From contig OY720350.1 of NCBI GenBank assembly GCA_963082975.1, forward strand, positions 7,149,488 to 7,213,487: a stretch of 64,000 nt of DNA, given 5' to 3'. Origin of the DNA: Labia minor. Lineage: Eukaryota > Arthropoda > Insecta > Dermaptera > Spongiphoridae. Positions within the stretch are counted from its first letter, which is position 1. The number at the start of each line of letters is the position of its first letter. Below, piece by piece: positions 12,501 through 23,300 of this stretch. Made by a program: the position numbers and the translations under genes. Below the pieces are notes generated by a model that was given only the letters and a program-made list of their open reading frames with translations, was not told the origin of the DNA and did not search any database.

Positions 12501-15500
12501 ATAGATAAGGATTATCCTAAGATAAGATTTTTTCTATAATTAAAAATTCTAGATAAAATTTAGTTTAGAAATAATTTATAAATATTTATAATAGAATAAG
12601 CGCATTTCTTTTTCGTTTTTAGATTGTTCATCTTTATTTTCATGCTTGTTTTTATTTCTTTATTTAAATTAGAAAATTTATATTTGCATGGCTTTTTATT
12701 TTCTTGTAGTTTTGTGATGGTATTGTCTTTGGTAATCATTGGGTGCTTTTCTAACTTTTCTCTGGTTGGGCAGCCTGATCGCTCATCTTCATCTTCTACG
12801 GCCTGTTCTTCTACGCCTTCGTGTCCTTCACAAATACCGTGTTCCGATTCTGCTTCTGATGATATTTCCATCTCATCCAGTACTCCTGATAGCATTATAC
12901 TTTGCCCCAAACTTGAAAATAATGTTGTTTGCTCCACAGAATTAATTTCGGAACCTTCCATTATATCTGAAAATAATACTCCTTTTATATCTGCGTGTGA
13001 ATCTTCACCCTCCACACAAACACATTTTGCTGAAATTATTCAAAATTTGTTTACGGTTGATGAAGACCAGAAACCAAAAATTATTGAAATGACCAAAAAA
13101 ACATCGGTCGGTAAACCTCCCGAATCAATAGAGATTAAATTTAATCCAGGGAATATTGATCCCAATACTGTAGTTTCAATTTCACCAGAAACCCTTCAGG
13201 CTTTAAATGCGGCAACATTTGTCCAGAATGTCTTCCCCTCTTCCGACTCCCATCAAACAAATGATCCTAAAAATCATCGGCCTATCACAGTGTACGAGAC
13301 GTTCGAGAAAGTGGATGTGATGAGTTTGGGTTTATCTGCACCTCCAGCGACTCCAGTCATCGAAGTGTCTTCTCAGGTCTGCTCAGCGTCTTCATCATCA
13401 ATTTCGTTGAACATAACTCCTGTGACTGATTAAACCCGTTTATTCCTCATTATATTTTATGTGAATTCTTAACATTTATTCATAAACGTTTTTTGTTCAT
13501 TAACATTACTACTTACAACATTTATGTTTATTACTAACAATCATAAATACACAAATTTTCAAATGAGTAAATAAACACTTAAAAACTTTTCTATAAAATT
13601 GTACTTACTTATCAACTTATTAATATAAAATTTAGTTTAGGATTGTTATGTTCTATTGGTATTTATTTTTCTTGAATAAACTATTTTAAATAAATATATA
13701 AATCTATCTGTAAATTTATTCTATAAGGGTTTCTAGAAAATTAAAATGTGTTCAACATACCAAAATGTGCCACTAAAATTAAATAATTTATAATAAATCA
13801 TTATTATAATTTATATGAATCTCAATCATTTAGATTCAAACGACTTAGTTATTTTTTATATTATTATATCCGTAAATTTATTCTTGTATACATTTATTAT
13901 TCTCTCTTTTATAATATATTGTAAAATGAGATCCAGAAAAATTCAATTTTATATATAATTCTATATGTTTATTATTAATAATTTATATTCTAACTTTAAA
14001 AATATTCATGCATATTTAAAAATAAAGTTAATTTTTTTTATCATAATAACTAATAGAATTATATACTTCTTGTTTCAAATTTATATACATATATATATAA
14101 AAAATTAAAAAAAATTTAATAAATTGGAAATCGTTTTATCTTATCTATTATTTAGTTTGTTTTTTATAAATTATTGGAATATTAACTTTGGTATTATATT
14201 TAAATCCATATTTATTATATACTAGCGACTAGATACTTTTTCTCTCTAATGATTTTTATAGATCAAATTAATAATCTTTACTTTTATACTCTGTATATAT
14301 TTTTACTTATTGATAATTTATTAAACTTTGTAAATTTAATCTCGTATTTATTTTCTCATTTTATAAAATAAATGTTTAGATTTATAAGTTTTTTCGAATA
14401 ATGATAAAATATCATTGGAAGTATTACCTATTTTTGTTATTTCATCTTTTTTATTTTTAACAGTATAGTTTTTTATTGTAAACTTATTTCAAAAAAATTC
14501 TAAATTAAACTATTAATACTTAGTCTTATGTGAAATCAAATTTTAATATAATGATTTAGTTTATTTTTATTTTTGACAGTTTATTGAACATTCTTTTTTT
14601 TTCACTAAAATTCCACGATTTAACTATCCTATTTTTTAATCATAGATTGAACTTTCCTTTATTTCTATCATTTCTTTAATTTTACAAAACCTTTTCATTT
14701 TTTAAAACTAATAATAAATCATTCTTTTTATAGCTAGTTTGGTTTGTTTTTCTTTTGTATTTTCTTTTCTTGCTTTGCTTTTTTAATTTTGGGATCTTTT
14801 TTGGTGTATTTTACTATATATTTTACTATATATCTAATTCTACTTTATAATAATATTTTGCAAAAAAAGCTATTGAAATGATTGAATACCTAAAAATAGT
14901 ATAATAGACTATTTCGAAGGATTTTTTTTATAATGGGAAACATTTTAAATAGGTTTAATTTCCGTTCGAATAATTTGCTCGATTCAGAACGAAATCCATT
15001 CTTTTGATAAGAGTTTATTTTATTTCATCGATTTAAATATGTTTTTTCAATAACAATTCTATTTTATTTAACAAAAAATATTATTTAAATGATGACTAGG
15101 ACAAGAAAGAAACTGTTAGGTTTTAGTGATTTTTATAAAAATACAAACATTATCAATATAATTTTAATTTTTGAGAAAATTATATATTCAAAAATATGAA
15201 TTATTTCTTTTCAAATTAAAGATTATTATTATTATGAATTATTTTTAAATATTTGTTTTTTCTTCTAATTTAGTAAAATAATTTTTTTAAATGAATTCCA
15301 ATTTGGTGTCTATTCAAATCATGATTCTTTTTTTATATATTTAAAATTTAAACAGAATTTTAATCATTTATTGATGAATACTTAAATATAAACTATGATA
15401 AAATTCGATGATAAATTATATTAATTTTTCCTTACCCCAAGTGTTTGTTTAGTTTCTTATCGCTTAATTATATTTGTTATCAGTCAGCCTTGCACTCCCA

Positions 15501-18500
15501 CGTTAAGGTAGAAAGAATGGTACTCTGTCATTCCCATCCTTTGCCCCTCTTCCTGCTCTATATTGAATAAGCCTCTCCTTTCATCAGGAATGAAACACTC
15601 CCTCCTATCTCATTTGAGCACAGTAAAATATCATTTACATTTATTCGGTGAAGAGAGCAGTTCCGCATCTTGTTTTCTATTCATATTCTACAACTTGCCG
15701 GTAAATTCATCATTTCATCACTTTTTAATTAAAATTTATATATTATTTTAAAATACAGATATATATAATCTTTTCTTATCATTAATCATATTTAATCCAT
15801 AAATCATTTTATTTCACAACCTATTTTAAAATTTTGAATTGAACAAAACTAAAATTAAATATTTTTTTTATTTTAATTACACATGACAAACTATATTTAC
15901 TTTCAATTAAATTATTTCATTTATTGGGAAACAATTTGTTTCTTAACACGTTCCGCCGGCATGTACCACCGGTGGCTAATGCCGCCACATAAAATAAATA
16001 GACAAATTATGTAGCCGGCGGGAACGTGTTAAAATATATCTATTTTGATTAAATTATTTGCATTTATTTCGATTATGATATATTATTTATTATCTGATGT
16101 ATCATCATTATTTTGGCGAGAATCATATCAATTATGAAATAGTTGATAGTTTTTAACTACTTAAGATTATTAGATTAAAACGCATCAACAAAATTGTTTA
16201 AAAATCGTGACATAATTTATTGAATTAAACGACCGTCCTTGTCTTATTGAAAATGAAAACATTGGTATTTATTTATAAATATATAATTATTTTTGTTAAA
16301 TTTATTTCATAATATGTAATTGATTTTGTTTGGGAATATGGATTGTATGCTCTTGATTTTTCATTCTTTTCATTTATGTTTTATGCCTTCTTCTTTGGAT
16401 TAAAAATTAAGAATAGATAACAATTAATAAAAGCTAAAGTATTTATTTAACTTTAAATATTAATTATTATTAATAAAATTAAATAGAAATAAAAATTTTG
16501 TTGATTCAATTATTAATTAATTTCCCAATTTTATTCAATTATAGGATTCAAAAATTTCGTCAATGAAATCTCCTGATTTGGAAAGCGGACGTAACACTCC
16601 AATGGAAACCGATGAAACCGTTGTCAAGCCTAACGATTCAGCTGCTATACTCGCTCTGGATGCCCTCATTGCTCCAGCATACAATCATGAAAAACTAAAT
16701 GAGGATTTTATCAATTTACAATCAGCTGAAGTCACCAATACTGATATTTCTATCAATAATCATGATGTACTTCAATTATTACAATCAGATCAGCCAAAAC
16801 AATTTACGCCATCAGATGATCATTCGATTGAATTTAATGTAACGGAGAAAAATGAAACCTTAATAGAATTAATTGATACACCAAAACCACCAGTTCTGGA
16901 TAAAGAAATTATACTCGACCTCTCAAATACAACGATTGAGGTATTTTTTCTTAATTCTTATTTTCTTTATATTATTATATTATATTATATTATATTATGT
17001 TTTAATAATTTTAATTATTAGAAATTAAATAATTTATGCTAATTGACACTATTAGAAATATTAAATTAGATCTCAAACACCAAATGAACACATTTTTTTC
17101 AGTTGGCTCCATTAAATGATTTGGCTGAATTAGAATTTCCTTTGCGAGGTTTGTCAAGTGCAGAACCACCGAAAGAAAAACCACCACCGCCCCCGCCTCC
17201 TGTAGAGAAAGAAGGAATTCTACCCAATGAGGATTCTTTAGAACAATTAGTAAGTCAAATAATTATAGAATTTTCGCATATGTCAATTATATATATAAAT
17301 AGGATTTTAGGATAATAAGTCGGTTGTGTGGATGGTTCTGAATAAAGGGGAATTATTTTTGTTTTTTCGTTATATTTCGTTTGGATTTGTCACATTTTTT
17401 TAATAAAATTTGAATATACAAAATAGCAGAGATTAAAAATTGTAAGGATCGGAGCTGAAAAACTTTATTTTACCTTAAACCCACAAATTTTTGTCTGAAA
17501 TGTCATTCAATTATAAAATCAATCGGGTTAAAAAAAATCTTTAATTAAATTATATTTATTGTTTTTCATTAACTTATTTCACAGTCTTCATTTTTACTGC
17601 AATTCAAAATGTAGTTATCGTTTTTATATTTGTATTTATTAAAATAGAAGGCGCCATTGTGTGGGTGTGTGGGTAGTGAACCTGCCTCACATACACATGG
17701 TCCCGGGTTCAAGTCCCGGGCCTGGCAAGGTTGGTTTATGGGACGGAGTCAACCCAGCCTCCGGGAACAACATTGGGGAAAAGCTACTTGATAGCGCCTC
17801 CGATCAAGAAAATCAAGGTAAAGGTTGAGAGGACCCGTTCTACTGATCATAGGACACCTCATTAATATAACCGGCTTGATAGGCGTAGGACGTACAAAGT
17901 CAGAGGTTTTGTTTTTTTTTTTTATTTATTAAAATAAACTCTCTCTAATGCTTATTTCTAATGCAATTAAAAAAGTCTAAAAAAATTAAAACCATTCTAT
18001 TCTAATCGACTCAACTAGAAATTACTTCTACAAATGTCAATTTATTTTTTATTCTAAATTCAAAAAATAACTAAATTAATTAATCAATAAAAAATACTTA
18101 TTATTATACTTAATATTGGAACACTATCCGTTTTCTGATACAGGAAGCAACGAAGCAACTTTTTTATTCGATGTTTGAAAATTATCATCAATATCATATG
18201 TTGTTTGCTGTGCTTGCCATTGGCTTAATTTTTTCACTTTCCAAGAAATAAACTGCCATTACATATAAATATATTCTAATTAAAATTTTAGAAAATATTT
18301 TTTTTAGTTACGAGAAATAATTTAAGATAAAAATCTTAGTATTAAATATTTATTAACGATTAATTTTAATGATTTTAAAGATTAAAAAATAAACTTAATT
18401 TAATTAGATCTTTGTGAATTGGGACTCAATTAATGAATCGTATAAAATACATTTGGCTTTAAAATTTCTAAACAAAACCTTGGTGAAATATGACAAGAAC

Positions 18501-20008
18501 GAAGAGACTTTTGCTGCTCTTCAACTATTAAAAAATCGTGTAAAATTGCTTTTCGATAAGTAAATTCATTTAAAAGATTTTTTATTTATTATTTATTTGT
18601 GTACTTAAAATTTAATTAATTATGAAGAAAATTCTTATTTAAGGTAAAAATAAAAAAAATATTATTTTTTAGTTAATAATAAAATTTTTTTAATTGAAGT
18701 AAAATTACTTATCCAAAAACTTGAAAATAAATAATATTAAATTATTTTAACAATATATACTTTGACATTTTCCATCCCCCATTTTTTTAATTTTTTTTAT
18801 TAATAAAGCATAAAGTAATTTATATTTATTAATAATTTATTCACAGCCAATGAAAATTTCATTGAGGCGACTTGATTCTACTAAAAGAATAAAGAAGGAA
18901 TTACGCCGTAAACGATCCGACTTTTTAGGTATTGCTGACGATCAAGCTGATGATTTGTTTTTAGAACCAGGTAAATAAATTAAATAAAATCATATTTTTT
19001 TTTTGTCAATTATTAATATTATTTGTTTATTTTCAACTAGCTTTGCAACTAGCCCCTCCTCCCGATATGGCCGAGTTTTTAGCTGAAGAACGTAGAACTG
19101 AACAACAATTGTATCGACAGTCAATTTGTTCATCAGAATTGGATGACTCATTACCCGCTGAAGAATGTCAAGACTCAGGAGTTGAATTGGAAAGGCCAAT
19201 GAGCGCTCAACATAGCGCACAAAATTCAGAGGTAAGAGTAAAAATTAATATCATTATATTAATTTTTTAATATATATATATATATATTTATTTATTAGAG
19301 TATAAAGCAGTGATTCTCAACCTATGTGCCCCGGCACTTTTGTGTGCCGAGTGATTATCAAAATGTGCCGCCAAATTATTACAAAAGTAAAGAGGCTCTT
19401 AAACATTTCCGACTTTTTTTCTAAATTTTTTCAATTTGGTTCTAAAAAAAAAGTAAATCGTTCTTGGGACCACTTTTTTCAATATGGTAAACTTTTACAC
19501 TTTTCTTTTTCTTTGTATGCCGCCAAATTTATAAAAAGTGTGCCGCGGTAAAAAAAAAATGGTTGAGAATCACTGGCATAAAGGTTAGAATTGCTGTTGA
19601 AAAAATGAATAGAAGAATTTTGTTAATTATTAATAAATTCTTGAAATATGGACAATCAAGGATTTTTTACTTGCTATTTTCTTTGATTACATGGCGTTTT
19701 ATACCTCTACAAGTTATGCTCCTTTTGGATGAAGCAATACAAAAAATGCCCACAATTTTATAATGCATCTGCTTACTCTTTGTTTATTATCCGTAATTTT
19801 CTGCTCAAAAACAAAAACCCAGTCATTCTCAGCCACCAAATCGACTCGATTTGCTCCCCTGCGATTTTTTCCTGTTTTTAAAACTGAAGAGACCGTGAAA
19901 GGTTGGAGATTTGTAACGATAAGGACTGGATAGGCACAATATAAATATTAATTAATAAATAAACATTTTTTGATTGAAAATAAAAAGTTATCTCTCATTT
20001 TTTCACAC

Positions 20009-20060
<52 letters not shown>

Positions 20061-20320
20061 GAATCATAAAAAAGTATTTTTCTAAAAAAGATTGGTAAAT
20101 TATATTTAAATACTCCTACACAATAAAATTTATTAAACTTAATATGATGATATTTTAAACATTTCTTAATAATAAATTTATTAAAGAAAAATAGAAATTA
20201 AAAAATTTAAATAGACATATCCATTCTATTTCAATGAAATTTGAGAAATTTCACATTAAATGATTAAAATGTAATTTTTTATTATGATGATTTTATTATG
20301 TTGCTATTCTTAAGAAATGG

Positions 20321-20356
<36 letters not shown>

Positions 20357-23300
20357 TATTAAATGTTTAATAAATTTAAATATTTACTAGGATTTTTTAG
20401 AATAAAATGTAACAAATTATTTTTTTAACCTATATATATATATCCAATGATTTTCTATTTTCAATATTTTATACTAACGATTTGTTTTTTTGTAGATATA
20501 TGGCAATGATGCAAGTATTACATCAGAAGAGGAAGAATTAATAAAAAAAGAACGTGAGATTATTGAACGATTAGAAAAAGAGGAGGAATATCGTAATCAA
20601 ACTGAGATAAAACATGAAAATAATAAACATCCAATTTCTTCTGCCATTTGTGATGAAGATGTATCTTCGCTAACATTGAATGGAGAAAAAGAAGTTTTGA
20701 ATGAAACAAATCCATCTTCAAGTAATTGTTATTTTTTTCACTTTGATTATAATAGTTTTTCTTTTTTTATTTTATAAATATCTTATTTTTTAGATGATTT
20801 AGCAGAAAAATTACGAAAAGCTTTAGAAGAACAAAAACAAGCTTTGGATTGGGCCAGAGCTGAAGAAGATCGTCGTAGAAATGAAGAAGAAATTCAGAGA
20901 AATGAAGAGGAACAACGTTTAAGAGCAAAAGAAATACAACTTCAGCAACAAGAGGTGAATGTTTTTATAAACTCATGGTATCGAGAATTAATCATTTTAT
21001 CGAGTGTTTCGTGTCTTATTAAGTAGCGGATGTGGGTTGTTTTTTGAAATCCAATTAAATTATAAAAATGTTTTCTTCAAGAAATTATTATTTTTATCCA
21101 AAAAATTCAAAAATAGAGGTATTATTTTAATAAATGTTAAATATACAAGGTCTGCCGGTATGAAGTGAACGTTAAGATATAAATGTGTCGATAGGTAACA
21201 TTTGCTGTGAACTAGTCTTTTTTGTTTTTGTTTGAATAGTATGACATCTGTCAAACATTTAATAAACATCCCACCATATCATATACATCAAGTTATTGAA
21301 CACACAACATCATATTTTTTAATTATGTTAAAAATGACGGATTTTGTACCAGAAAGTGATAATTAATTTTTTGTTTTGATTCTTTGACACAAAAGCAAAT
21401 GGCATCAATGTTAAATGTTGCACAACAAGCAATTTCTGATCGTTTAAAATCTATAGGAAAGATCCAAAAGTCTGCAAAATGGGTGCAAATTGAAGCCCTC
21501 TGCTGGCCAAATGAATAAAACATTGTAGCAAAATAGAATGTAAATGGATTATATGCAAATTTTAAAAATTTTTATCCAGTAAATTAGAAGAGCCCGGAAA
21601 TATTACATAAGGAAAAGATAAGATAAACAATTTTCTATATAATTATTACAATACATTAGTTCATCAGATAAACAACAAACGGAAAATCGAAAAAACATTT
21701 ATGAAAATTTACTTCAAAGACACAAAAGAATATCAGTTTTGCATCGAATTGCTACTAAATCAGGGTGTAATCCGAGACAACCATCAACATCGACTGACAT
21801 TAGAAAATTGGGTGTTTGGTTGGTTTGCTCCAAAAGACAAACATTTCTATTGGCTGGGTATCGACAAATTGCCAGAAAGGTGATCAAAATGTGTACGAAG
21901 CAATGTTTTGAATAAAAATTTATTACTTTCCCATTCAAAATTAGTGTTTCATTTTCACAATAAAAACGCTCATTTCATACCGGAGAGATAGTATATATAG
22001 AATATATATATGAAATTGGCTATAGTATGTAGAATTTAATCAGAATTTCCACGTGTTTAATTTATTTTAATTTTATAAATTTTAATCGTTATTGAAAATA
22101 AAAATAACTTATTTCCAAAATAATAAAAAAATAAAGTAATATTTCTACTAAATATTTTCTTTTACTAAACTTTTTAGAAGAAAACATTTATTCTGTGATT
22201 TTTTTTAATTTGCTTTGCTTACCTGCTTTCCATTTTATCTCTTTAAATAATTCTACAATTCAAAACATTTAATCTAATGCTTTCTATGTATATAAAAATG
22301 CTTTCTGTCCTCATTGCAGAATAAAGCTTCTGACAAGAATTCAACCTCTCAGGAAGATCACATGGTGAGGGCCTCTTTCTCTTTAGATATTCATACACAT
22401 TTGAATTTATTGCTTCTTTTTCCAAGCACTCTCCCTTGTGATTTTGCTTTTTTGTATATAAACATTCTCCACCTAAAATGTAGAATAGAATAAAAAATAC
22501 TTAATAATAATATATGTTTAAAAAATGGGAAAATAGGATTTGTTGTCTATTATTATTTTTTCAACCTCATTTTTAATTGTGTCATTAAGATAGAATATTT
22601 TTTTAATCTTAAAGTTTATTTAAATAAAATAATTGAATGAAAATATATATTTTTTTATATTATAATCGATATTTTTTATTTTTACAAATTAAATTTCAAT
22701 TTTTTTTCTTTATTTAAAAATTCTATTTAGAAACAACTTCGTGAAGAACGTGAACGTCTTCAAAGGGAACAGGAAGAATTACAAAGACAAAAAGAAGAAA
22801 TTCGACTTCAAGAGGAATTGCAACGACAAAAAGAAGAAATGCGCATCTTAGAGGAGCGCCATGAACGACAAAAACAAGAACAAGCTGCTGCCTTTAGAAA
22901 TACATCCCTTGAAGAAGAGACAGCTCCACCCCTACCTCCAGCCCCCACCAATTATCGGCTTTCTTTACCAGATCTGCAAGATGAACAAAGTTCTAATAAT
23001 AATCATAATCATGGAATGCTACTGAATACTCGCCAACGACCTCCTCCACCAATTCCTCCTGCTCGACCCTTAAGATCCCTCGCCAGTGATCATCCCATTC
23101 GGTTCGTATTTTTGAATATATAAGTTGCACGATTTTTCCCTAAAAATTTTAGATATCATATTTATCTCGTTAATTTTATAATTGATATATATTATAATCT
23201 TTCTATACCACATAGTTTCATCAATCAACAAATCTCTCTCTAAAAAATTTTCTCTATTTGGAACAGAAAAACAAATAATTAATTAATTAATATACTTTTA

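Noticed and set aside
12560-13015. Minus-strand 151-codon frame
   Set aside because: It is the shadow of smash exon 6, whose Ser/Pro-rich codons leave the reverse strand open.
17700-17720. tRNA gene suggested by a Pol III B box
   Set aside because: The sequence does not fold as a cloverleaf with an anticodon arm, and it recurs as the head of a SINE.
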